Assembly: GCA_023426275.1 (NCBI GenBank)
Contig: JAFABC010000067.1
Coordinates: 1-11,652, forward strand
Origin: Pseudomonadota bacterium
GTDB taxonomy: Bacteria > Desulfobacterota > Desulfovibrionia > Desulfovibrionales > Desulfovibrionaceae
DNA length: 11,652 nucleotides
Direction: 5' to 3'
Of the stretch, positions 5,706 to 11,619 are shown one piece after another. The notes under the pieces are model-generated. The model did no database searches. It was given only the letters and a program-made list of their open reading frames with translations, and had not been told where the DNA came from. The translations under genes and the position numbers were made by a program. The number at the start of each line of letters is the position of its first letter. Position 1 is the stretch's first letter.

Positions 5706-6438
5706 CGGCAACGCGGCCGGCGTGCTGACCGGCCGGGTCATCCTCGGTCCCGGGGGCGACGGCGAGGCCGAGACCACGGTGTCGGAGCTGGAGTCGCGCC
5801 GCTCCCCCATGCATTTCGAGGAGGTCGAGGCCCAGTTCTGGGAACGGGTGCGGGCCAAGGCCAAGGCCAAGGCGTCGGCCATCATTGCCGAGGCCATGGC
5901 CGAGGGCGAACGCATCAAGGCGAAAGCCCACGAGGACGGCTACAACGCGGGCGTGGCCGCCGCCGAGGGGCAGGTGCAGGCCGAGCTGACGCAAATGTCC
6001 GCCTCGCTCGGCACCATGCTCGAATCCCTGTCCGGCGAGCGCAAGAAGCTGTGGGACGCCCAGCGTCGGGATTTTGTCGCCCTGCTGCGTCTGGCCCTGG
6101 AGCGGACCACCCTGGCCGCCATCGACGGCCGGCGCGAGGAGATTCTCGGCAACCTGCTGGCTGAATCCCTGGACCTCATGGAAGCCAGGGCCGAGCTGAC
6201 CCTGGCCGTCAACCCCGAGGACGAGGGACTCGTGCATGAGCTGATCGCCCGGGCGGCCAAGGATCGCGGCGGCCTCGACCGGGTCATGGTCCGGCCCAAT
6301 CCCGAGTTGCTGCCCGGCAGCGTGATCCTCGAATGCGGCGACGGGCTGGTGGACAACTCCATCGGCACCCGGTTTGCCGAGGTGGAGACCATTTTCAACC
6401 AGCTTGACGCGCCCGGGGACGGGGATGGCGGCGCTTGA
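5692..6438 (+). CDS. fliH: Flagellar export regulator FliH
   Basis: Stator-like partner of the export ATPase FliI. In the family, FliH dimers hold FliI and tie it to the C-ring. The 248 residues show an N-terminal variable part, an Ala/Lys/Glu-rich helical segment (about 41-100) with a GxxxG step (GYNAG, 83-87), and the FliH/VirE-like C-terminal domain ending in GDGLVDNSIGTRFAEVETIFNQL. The ATG at 5692 has GGAGG 5 nt upstream within fliG and overlaps the fliG stop by 14 nt, so the two are translationally coupled. FliH diverges fast between phyla; identification rests on both the domain pattern and the position between fliG and fliI. Confidence 0.92.
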   Translation: MSLSDGNAAGVLTGRVILGPGGDGEAETTVSELESRRSPMHFEEVEAQFWERVRAKAKAKASAIIAEAMAEGERIKAKAHEDGYNAGVAAAEGQVQAELTQMSASLGTMLESLSGERKKLWDAQRRDFVALLRLALERTTLAAIDGRREEILGNLLAESLDLMEARAELTLAVNPEDEGLVHELIARAAKDRGGLDRVMVRPNPELLPGSVILECGDGLVDNSIGTRFAEVETIFNQLDAPGDGDGGA

Positions 6439-7750
6439 CGTTTCCGGGGCCATGGCCCGGCTGGAAGCCCTGCGCCCGGCCCACGTCTTTGGCAAGGTGT
6501 CCAAGGTGGTGGGGCTGATCGCCGAGGGCCGGGGCATCCGGGCGCCGGTCGGCTCGGTCTGCCAGCTGTTGGCCGAGGACGGCCAGGACGTGCGGGAGGT
6601 GCCGGCCGAGGTGGTGGGCTTTCGCGACGGGGCCTGCCTGTTTATGCCCTACGGCGACCTGCGCGGCATCGCGCCCGGCACGCTGATCCGCAACACCAGC
6701 ACCCCGCCGTTGTTTCCGGTTGGCCAGGCGTTTCTCGGCCGGGTCATCGACGCCTTCGGCAATCCCCTCGACGGCGGTGAGCCGCTTTCCCCCTCCCGGT
6801 TCAATCCGATTTTCGCCCCGGCCCCGGCCCCCATGGACCGGCCGCGCATCAACGAACCCATGGATGTGGGCGTGCGGGCCATAAACGGCCTGCTGACCCT
6901 CGGCAAGGGCCAGCGCGTGGGCATCATGGCCGGGTCGGGCGTCGGAAAATCGACGCTTATGGGCATGATCGCCCGCAACACCAAGGCCGACATCAACGTC
7001 ATCGGGCTGGTGGGCGAGCGCGGCCGCGAACTGCGTGAATTCATCGAAAAGGACCTGGGCCCCGAGGGCATGGCCCGCTCGGTCGTGGTGGTGGCCACCT
7101 CGGACCAGAGCCCGCTCATCCGCATGCGCGCGGCCTACGCGGCCACGGCCATGGCGGAATTTTTCCGCGACGCCGGCAACGACGTCATCCTCATGATGGA
7201 CTCGGTCACCCGTTTCGCCATGGCCGGCCGGGAAGTGGGGCTGGCCGCCGGCGAACCGCCGACCACGCGCGGCTACACGCCCTCGGTCTTCGCCCAGCTG
7301 CCCAAGCTCCTGGAACGAGCCGGCAAGAACGGCAAGGGCAGCATCACCGGCATCTATACCGTGCTCGTGGACGGCGACGACTTCAACGAACCCATCGCCG
7401 ACGCCGTGCGCTCCATCCTCGACGGCCACATCGTGCTGACCCGCGATCTGGCCGACCAGGGCCATTTTCCGGCCATCGACGTGCTGCGTTCCATCAGCCG
7501 TCTGCGTTCCGACGTGACCCCGAAAGACGCCCTGGCCGCCGGCCGGGAGCTCATCCGGCTGCTGGCCACCTACCGGCGGGTGGAGGACATGGTCAACATC
7601 GGGGCCTACGCCCGGGGGGCCAATCCCGAGATCGACCGGGCCATCGACATGATCGGCCCCATCAACGCGTTTTTGCGCCAGGACGTGGCCGAGAGCCAGA
7701 CCCTCGACGAGAGCTTCGAGGCCATCAAGGGACTGGTCGGGGCCAAGTAG
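6425..7750 (+). CDS. fliI: Flagellum-specific export ATPase FliI
   Basis: Hexameric ATPase at the cytoplasmic base of the flagellar export gate, related to F1-ATPase beta. It has 441 residues. The Walker A motif GSGVGKST is at 170-177, the GERGRELREF segment follows near 197-206, and Walker B is VILMMD at 254-259. The family stretches AGEPPTTRGYTPSVFAQLPKLLERAG, SITGIYTVLVDGDDFNEPIADAVRSILDGHIVL and the C-terminal EDMVNIGAYARGANPEID are all present. The ATG at 6425 is preferred over an in-frame start at 6374: the extra 17 residues would lie inside fliH and do not look like FliI. It overlaps the fliH stop by 14 nt, mirroring the fliG/fliH overlap. It is the last gene of the operon in view; the next gene is convergent and fliJ does not follow. 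Confidence 0.96.
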   Translation: MAALDVSGAMARLEALRPAHVFGKVSKVVGLIAEGRGIRAPVGSVCQLLAEDGQDVREVPAEVVGFRDGACLFMPYGDLRGIAPGTLIRNTSTPPLFPVGQAFLGRVIDAFGNPLDGGEPLSPSRFNPIFAPAPAPMDRPRINEPMDVGVRAINGLLTLGKGQRVGIMAGSGVGKSTLMGMIARNTKADINVIGLVGERGRELREFIEKDLGPEGMARSVVVVATSDQSPLIRMRAAYAATAMAEFFRDAGNDVILMMDSVTRFAMAGREVGLAAGEPPTTRGYTPSVFAQLPKLLERAGKNGKGSITGIYTVLVDGDDFNEPIADAVRSILDGHIVLTRDLADQGHFPAIDVLRSISRLRSDVTPKDALAAGRELIRLLATYRRVEDMVNIGAYARGANPEIDRAIDMIGPINAFLRQDVAESQTLDESFEAIKGLVGAK

Positions 7751-7762
7751 CCGCCGGCGGGA

Positions 7763-7993
7763 TCAGCCCTCGCTACGCGGACCGGGCTGGGCCGGGCTTG
7801 TGGCCGACAGCTTGGCCTCGATGCGTTCGAGCAGCACGTTTTGCCGTTCGAGCAGCTCCATGGCCCGATTGATCTTCCAGTACCAGCACACGATTTCCCG
7901 ACACACCAGAAAGATCACGATCAACACGAGCAGCGTAATGACGAGCGACCACAGGCCGCCGCCATAGGTGCTGTATTCGTACCATCCCTGCAT
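7763..7993 (-). CDS. Small single-span membrane protein with C-terminal helix
   Basis: 76 residues. An N-terminal patch (MQGWYEYSTYGGG) is followed by one strong membrane helix about 14-37 (LWSLVITLLVLIVIFLVCREIVCW), then YWKINRAMELLERQNVLLERIEAKL at 38-62, a charged heptad-like helix likely to self-associate at the membrane face, and a short Pro-rich tail. A near-ideal ribosome binding site, AAGGAG, lies 6 nt before the ATG, and composition fits a real gene. The layout resembles many uncharacterised small bacterial membrane proteins ending in LLERI-type helices; I do not recognise a named family. Its stop lies 12 nt from the fliI stop in convergent orientation, with no terminator between them. 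Function unknown. Confidence 0.75.
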   Translation of the reverse strand: MQGWYEYSTYGGGLWSLVITLLVLIVIFLVCREIVCWYWKINRAMELLERQNVLLERIEAKLSATSPAQPGPRSEG

Positions 7994-8340
7994 GACGTTC
8001 TCCTTTTTGCCGGCGTCTTACCGGGGAACGGCGTCGGGGTAAACCGTCGGACGGGACCAGGGAAATCTTGCGCGTCCAGTCGTTGTTGTGTCGTGGGGCG
8101 TGCCTTCGTCGCAAGGCTTCGGTGAAAGGCCGATGCTGCTCTTTGATTGTCCAGCAGCGGGATGCTCACGCCGCCCTCACCGCCTGCCACTGCTTTTTTT
8201 CGATAGTGTCCGCTGTCCGGGGCAAGGGCTGCCTGCCGCCCTTGGGATTGTTGCGATCCCACAGTGCTTGTTACCTGAAGTATCGCAAGAGACATGCAGT
8301 GCTCTCCCTTGGCAGGGAGAACAATTTTTTGTATGCTGTC
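7994..8340. other. Non-coding stretch with no gene recognised
   Basis: Several open frames cross this stretch on both strands, but none has a ribosome binding site together with a plausible protein. Small structures include a 7-nt direct repeat CGGCGTC (8011-8017 and 8030-8036) and two overlapping short hairpins, CAAGGG/CCCTTG at 8223-8244 and GGGAT/ATCCC at 8244-8260. It must hold the promoter of the small membrane protein gene on the minus strand, but I could not pick one with confidence. Composition drops gradually from GC-rich to AT-rich towards 8320. Confidence 0.5.
8303..8330 (+). terminator. Possible plus-strand terminator before the diguanylate cyclase gene
   Basis: TCTCCCT (8303-8309) pairs with AGGGAGA (8314-8320) around the loop TGGC, followed by ACAA and six T residues (8325-8330). 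The shape is that of an intrinsic terminator, though the 4-nt gap before the T run weakens it. No plus-strand gene precedes it closely, so it may insulate the cyclase gene or end an unseen transcript. Confidence 0.4.
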
Positions 8341-8366
8341 AAATAGAATAACATATATTCATATTG

Positions 8367-8417
8367 CATATTGTCGCTCGCACAATATGAAAATACTGCA
8401 AGTATCTGATTTATACT
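8367..8417. promoter_or_regulatory. Dyad cluster upstream of the diguanylate cyclase gene
   Basis: CATATTGT (8367-8374) and ACAATATG (8382-8389) form an 8-bp inverted repeat with a 7-nt spacer. Immediately after, ATACT-GCA-AGTAT (8393-8405) is a second dyad, and ATACTG recurs at 8413-8418, exactly 20 bp from the first ATACTG. The stretch is AT-rich, unlike its surroundings, and lies 83-133 nt before the chosen start codon. It could be an operator; a TTGCAT (8365) with TATGAA (8387) at 16-bp spacing is a weak sigma-70 type promoter candidate inside it. Confidence 0.4.
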
Positions 8418-8499
8418 GTGCTCCGTGCCAGGAAATGTGCAAGTGTGTCCGAAACAAGACGTTATTTTTCAGAAACCGGAAGTTGGAGCGCGACAGTCT

Positions 8500-9519
8500 A
8501 TGGAAGCGTGCGGGTGCAAGCTGGTTCCGAATCAGGAAGTCCTTCTGAAGATCATCAAGATCCAATCGGAAATCGTCAAACTGGGCCTTGATTTGGGGGA
8601 TGTGATCAAGTTTGTTGCCGAGCAGGTGCAATATTTGACAAACGCCCAAGGCACCGTCGTTGAACTCGTTGAAGGCATGGAGATGGTCTACAGGGCCGCG
8701 ACAGGGCTTGCCGCGCCGCAACTCGGGTTGCGCATCCGACGGGAAGGCAGCCTCTCCGGGCTTTGCATCGACGCCAAAGAGGTCCTGGTCTGCGAGGATT
8801 GCGAGGAAGATGCCCGCGTCGACAAGGAGGCGTGCCGCAAGGTCGGTTTGCGATCCATGGTCGTCACCCCGCTGTATTGCAATGATGCGGTGGTCGGTGT
8901 CCTGAAAATCGTGTCGCCGGCGGCAAACTATTTTACCGCGGAGCAGATATGCATCGTGCAGCTCATGTCCGAGCTGATTGCCGCTTCGATGTTCTACGCG
9001 GCAAAATACGAAATCACGGAACTCTATTATCAGGCGACCCATGACGCCATGACGGGACTGGCCAACCGCGCGCTGTTTTATGACCACCTCAGGCAAAGTC
9101 TTGCCCTGGCCAATAGAAGGGCGACCTCGGTGGGAATTTTGAATCTGGATATGGATGGCCTCAAGGCCATCAACGACCAGTTCGGCCATCGGGCTGGAGA
9201 CGCGGCCATTCAGGAGATGGCCAAACGGATTAACGGCACGGCGCGGAAATCCGACACAGTGGCGCGACTCGGTGGAGATGAGTTTGGCGTGCTGCTTCCT
9301 GAGATCCGCGAGAAAAATTGCATCGAGCAACTGGCCGAGCGCATGGTGCGGGCCATCACGTTGCCTTTTGAGTTCGAAAGCCGGCCGCTTAAAATAGACG
9401 CCAGCATCGGCATGGCTGTTTTCCCGGAGGATGCCGGCGGGCTTGAGGCGCTTGTCGAGAAGGCGGATCAGGCGATGTATAATGTCAAGCGTGCCCGAAA
9501 GCAGGGGCCCGAACGCTAG
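8500..9519 (+). CDS. GAF-GGDEF diguanylate cyclase
   Basis: Predicted to make cyclic di-GMP from two GTP in the cytoplasm. The 339 residues comprise a short N-tail with CxC (4-6), a GAF sensor domain about 30-170 (including CEDCEEDARVDKEACRKVGLRSMVVTPL), a linker helix, and a GGDEF domain about 178-336. The catalytic features are intact: DAMTGLANR at 182-190, NLDMDGLKAIND at 215-226 (metal Asp 217), and GGDEF at 258-262. RKSD at 249-252, five residues before GGDEF, is an RxxD inhibitory c-di-GMP site, so product feedback is likely. There are no membrane segments. The ATG at 8500, with GGAG 11 nt upstream, is preferred over an in-frame GTG at 8425, which lacks a good ribosome site; the start is moderately sure. 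Its GC content appears lower than the flagellar genes. The ligand of the GAF domain is unknown. Confidence 0.92.
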   Translation: MEACGCKLVPNQEVLLKIIKIQSEIVKLGLDLGDVIKFVAEQVQYLTNAQGTVVELVEGMEMVYRAATGLAAPQLGLRIRREGSLSGLCIDAKEVLVCEDCEEDARVDKEACRKVGLRSMVVTPLYCNDAVVGVLKIVSPAANYFTAEQICIVQLMSELIAASMFYAAKYEITELYYQATHDAMTGLANRALFYDHLRQSLALANRRATSVGILNLDMDGLKAINDQFGHRAGDAAIQEMAKRINGTARKSDTVARLGGDEFGVLLPEIREKNCIEQLAERMVRAITLPFEFESRPLKIDASIGMAVFPEDAGGLEALVEKADQAMYNVKRARKQGPER

Positions 9520-9549
9520 CCGGACAACCGTGCGGTCTGGAAATTGGCT

Positions 9550-9592
9550 GTTTTCTCTTGTGAAAGAGAGGAAACATGGGCCGCGATGGCCC
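9550..9592. terminator. Paired hairpins between convergent genes
   Basis: GTTTTCTCT (9550-9558) pairs with AGAGGAAAC (9567-9575) with one G-T pair, and GGGCC (9578-9582) pairs with GGCCC (9588-9592). They begin 30 nt past the cyclase stop. No clear T run follows, so termination is likely but not of the classical kind. They may serve both convergent genes. Confidence 0.4.
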
Positions 9593-9612
9593 GGAGTGTG
9601 CGGATGACGCGG

Positions 9613-9637
9613 GACTATTATCTCCCAATAATAAGTC
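9613..9637. terminator. AT-rich hairpin at the end of the secreted-protein gene
   Basis: GACTATTAT (9613-9621) pairs with ATAATAAGTC (9628-9637) with a single bulged base. A further ATAATAG at 9654-9660, inside the end of the gene, can compete for CTATTAT (9615-9621). It lies 6 nt past the minus-strand stop codon at 9643. It is probably a 3' end structure for that mRNA; the T run of a strong terminator is missing. Confidence 0.35.
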
Positions 9638-9642
9638 GGGGA

Positions 9643-10773
9643 CTAATTGTCTAATAATAGCGGAGTAATTGATTGGATATTGTAAGCTTGACTGTTCAAT
9701 TTTGCTATAAAGAGAGAGGGGCTGCTGTCGTCGTCGGAGGTTATGTCTGAGCCCGCAAGAAATCCTGTGTCACTGAGGGAGAAAATATTCATATTTCCTA
9801 GCTCTTCTTTTAAGAAATTTTGATAAAGTACCCCGTTGATATTTATTGAGCATAATCCAGCGACAACTTTTGATGCATTAACGAAGTATCCAGAAGGCGA
9901 GACAAGGCGTTGCTCGGGGTCCTGGTTTGTAAAAGAAGCCTTGGTTGCCTCATAGAATCCCCAACCTTCGTCCATAGACCCGCCATTGTTTTTTAGATAT
10001 TCAATAATGACGATGCTGTTATCTGAGGAGGCAAGGGGTGTCATTTCGGAATAATTAATCCCAAGATCATAGTCGACAAAGCTTCCGGACGCTGTTTCTA
10101 AGATTTTATTGGAAAAAATGACATGGCCTGCATTTGTAAAGTTGCGAAAATAGCCTGGGTCCGTTTTGTCGCGGGACCATTCAGCGATTTTTGAAATAGA
10201 TAGGTCGCTATGAATGATATGTATATAATATATATCGGCTCCGTTTGTGCCAAATACTGCGATTTCTCCAGCGGAATTGACGGAAAAATCATTTATTGAA
10301 TAATTAGGAATGTCTGTACTTTCGGCGGTGATTTGTATGAGCTGCGTCGTATTGCCGGTTCTTTTAAAAAGAGCATTCGTGCATGGTGTCTCGCCTATGC
10401 ATGTCCCGCCGATAATGGTGCCGTTATCAAGTATCCTCGTCCGATTGGCGGCCCAGCCAATCGCTACAGAAATTTCTGTGAATATCGAAGAGCTATATTT
10501 ATACGAAAATAATTTTCTATTTGTGATGTCGCTCCCGGCTGAAAACACGATATCACCATTGTTGTTGACGGATGTTACTCGGGGTCTGAAATATCCGGCT
10601 GGTGTATTTAATAATTTTATTGAGTAGGTAGGGTCTGCATAAGATGGCAGGGTGCAAAAAACACTAAAGAAAAATGCAAAAAGAAAAAACGACATTCCAA
10701 ATATAATGCTTCTGGTCGTGATTGGTAAAAGTCTTTGTAAAATTGGTATCATTCTTTTTGTTATGAATAGCAT
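9643..10773 (-). CDS. Predicted secreted repeat protein, possible beta-propeller
   Basis: I do not recognise a named family. The 376-residue protein begins with a basic stretch and a long hydrophobic core (about 27-45, MSFFLFAFFFSVFCTLPSYA) ending in a signal-peptidase-like SYA|DP at 46-47, so export to the periplasm or cell surface is likely. The rest is rich in Ser, Asn, Gly and Ile, with a recurring N/D-x-G pattern followed by a short beta stretch near residues 72, 117, 168, 214, 251, 299 and 335 (for example NNNGDIVFSAG, DNGTIIGG, NSAGEIAVFG, TNAGHVIF, SDTGFLAG). Spacing of about 36-51 residues suggests blades of a propeller, as in HAF-type extracellular repeats. Cys 125 and 131 may bond. 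The start is uncertain: ATGs at 10773, 10752 and 10695 all have weak ribosome sites; the first is used. A longer open frame reaching 11067 runs through the tRNA and is spurious. The gene is markedly AT-rich. Confidence 0.75.
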   Translation of the reverse strand: MLFITKRMIPILQRLLPITTRSIIFGMSFFLFAFFFSVFCTLPSYADPTYSIKLLNTPAGYFRPRVTSVNNNGDIVFSAGSDITNRKLFSYKYSSSIFTEISVAIGWAANRTRILDNGTIIGGTCIGETPCTNALFKRTGNTTQLIQITAESTDIPNYSINDFSVNSAGEIAVFGTNGADIYYIHIIHSDLSISKIAEWSRDKTDPGYFRNFTNAGHVIFSNKILETASGSFVDYDLGINYSEMTPLASSDNSIVIIEYLKNNGGSMDEGWGFYEATKASFTNQDPEQRLVSPSGYFVNASKVVAGLCSININGVLYQNFLKEELGNMNIFSLSDTGFLAGSDITSDDDSSPSLFIAKLNSQAYNIQSITPLLLDN

Positions 10774-10900
10774 ATCTGTTCTCTGTGGAAATAAGAAAAG
10801 TCTTTTATTCGATACAACGAAGAGGGGCAAAAGCGCATTCCAGAAGAAGGCAAGGCAGTGGGAAGGGGGCCGCAGGGAAACAGGCAGTGAGATGCTCTTC

Positions 10901-10977
10901 TGGCGCGCCCGGAGGGATTCGAACCCCCGGCCTGCGGATTCGAAGTCCGACGCTCTATCCGGCTGAGCTACGGGCGC
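10901..10977 (-). tRNA. tRNA-Arg (anticodon TCG)
   Basis: The minus strand folds into a full cloverleaf: acceptor GCGCCCG/CGGGCGC with all 7 pairs, D stem GCTC/GAGC, anticodon loop CTTCGAA giving anticodon TCG (reads CGA-type Arg codons), T stem GGGGG/CCCTC with one G-T pair, and T loop TTCGAAT. A20 in the D loop and C35, arginine identity bases, are present; the discriminator is G73 and the 3' CCA is encoded. The top anticodon-stem pair (27-43) is a T-C mismatch, which is unusual but tolerated. The 3' end faces the AT-rich gene at 9643-10773. Confidence 0.97.
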
Positions 10978-10985
10978 GTGGGGCG

Positions 10986-11015
10986 AATTTAGACGGTCCG
11001 GACAGGCTCCGTCAA
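10986..11015 (-). promoter_or_regulatory. Sigma-70 type promoter for tRNA-Arg
   Basis: On the minus strand TTGACG (11015-11010) and TAAATT (10991-10986) are separated by 18 nt. The -35 matches the consensus at 5 of 6 bases and the -10 at 4 of 6. The predicted start falls in the 8 nt before the mature tRNA 5' end, so only a very short leader would be trimmed. Confidence 0.65.
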
Positions 11016-11082
11016 GGCGGTCGCGACCGGCCCGGTTGCGTCGCTCTCGAAAAAACACTACTCCCAATCGACAAACCCCGGT

Positions 11083-11102
11083 CCGTCCCGTCCCCGGGAC
11101 GG
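11083..11102 (+). promoter_or_regulatory. 8-bp hairpin just before the response regulator RBS
   Basis: CCGTCCCG (11083-11090) pairs perfectly with CGGGACGG (11095-11102) around the loop TCCC. It ends 11 nt before the Shine-Dalgarno sequence (11114-11118) of the response regulator gene. It may be a stable 5' leader structure or the stop of a transcript entering from upstream; no T run follows. Confidence 0.4.
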
Positions 11103-11123
11103 CAGCGTCAGCGGGAGGCCGGT

Positions 11124-11534
11124 ATGCGCTTTCTCATCGTGGATGACGATGAAAGCATCATCCTTTTCTTGCGAACCTTTCTTTCCGCCTATGCCGAATG
11201 CCTTACCGCCGGCGACGGGGTGGAAGCCATGGCCGCCTTCGAGGCCGCCCTGGAAGAGGATCGGCCGTTTACCGCCGTTTTCATGGACATCCTCATGCCC
11301 GGCATGGACGGCAACGAAGTGGTCCAGGCCCTGCGCCGCCTGGAAGAGGCCGCCAACCAGACCGAACGCTTCAAGCTCATCATGATTTCCGTGCTCACCG
11401 ACACCAGAAACGTCAGCGAGTCCTTTTTTCACGGCCGCGCCGACGCCTATCTGCCCAAGCCCCTGCGCCGCGAAACGATGCTCGCCGAACTGGCCAAGCT
11501 GGGGCTCATCACGCCGCCACCGCAACCGCGCTGA
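11124..11534 (+). CDS. Single-domain (CheY-like) response regulator
   Basis: A phosphoryl-accepting receiver protein of 136 residues with no output domain, acting in the cytoplasm. The acidic pocket is DDD at 7-9, the phosphorylation site is Asp 55 in AVFMDILMPGMDGNEV, the switch position is Ser 89 in LIMISV, Tyr 109 is the switch aromatic in DAYLPKPL, and the conserved Lys is 112. GGAGG lies 5 nt before the ATG at 11124; an in-frame extension upstream would translate the tRNA region and is rejected. The extra length between beta-4 and alpha-4 (TDTRNVSESFFHGRAD) and the Pro-rich tail differ from chemotaxis CheY. No histidine kinase is adjacent, so its partner is unknown; stress, motility or chemotaxis roles are all possible. 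Confidence 0.9.
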   Translation: MRFLIVDDDESIILFLRTFLSAYAECLTAGDGVEAMAAFEAALEEDRPFTAVFMDILMPGMDGNEVVQALRRLEEAANQTERFKLIMISVLTDTRNVSESFFHGRADAYLPKPLRRETMLAELAKLGLITPPPQPR

Positions 11535-11543
11535 CGGCCGGGC

Positions 11544-11567
11544 GGACGGCAGGACAGCAGGACGGCA
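11544..11567. repeat. Three tandem copies of an 8-bp unit
   Basis: GGACGGCA, GGACAGCA, GGACGGCA run head to tail directly, the middle copy differing at one base. They lie between the response regulator stop codon and the REP-like element. This is a short tandem repeat that could vary in copy number between strains. Confidence 0.6.
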
Positions 11568-11569
11568 AA

Positions 11570-11619
11570 GGAAGAATGCCTCCGGCGGCCGGGAGGGGCA
11601 CTGCCCCTCCCGGACCCTC
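11570..11619 (+). repeat. REP-like palindromic element, copy 2
   Basis: GGAAGAAT followed by GCCTCCGGCGGCCGGG, a 12-bp-arm palindrome (11589-11600 with 11602-11613, one central base), then GGACCCTCC. The 16-base head is identical to copy 1 (82-128, minus strand). The palindrome carries compensated changes (GGGAGGGG here against GGGGGG there), so pairing rather than sequence is kept. It lies about 35 nt past the response regulator stop codon, in the sense orientation of that gene, and is a likely 3' stem-loop or weak terminator. Confidence 0.7.

Noticed and set aside
6374..6424. Seventeen-residue N-terminal extension of FliI
   Set aside because: It lies wholly within fliH, reads as MPRWRPFSTSLTRPGTG without family similarity, and the ATG at 6425 gives a normal FliI length.
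8068..8346. Open frames of 87-92 codons on the plus strand between the small membrane gene and the cyclase gene
   Set aside because: No ribosome binding site, the two frames overlap one another, and the products are Cys/Arg-rich with no recognisable structure.
9589..9596. GCCCGGAG as a possible attachment-site remnant of the tRNA 3' end (10907-10915 region)
   Set aside because: Only about 8 bases match, which is expected by chance in GC-rich DNA; true tRNA att repeats are usually longer.
10774..11067. N-terminal extension of the secreted-protein frame, and the plus-strand frame from 10785, through the tRNA
   Set aside because: Both translate tRNA-Arg (the stretches APVAQPDRASDFESAGRGFESLRAR and GGIRTPGLRIRSPTLYPAELRARG are typical spurious tRNA translations). 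True starts lie at 10773 and 11124.
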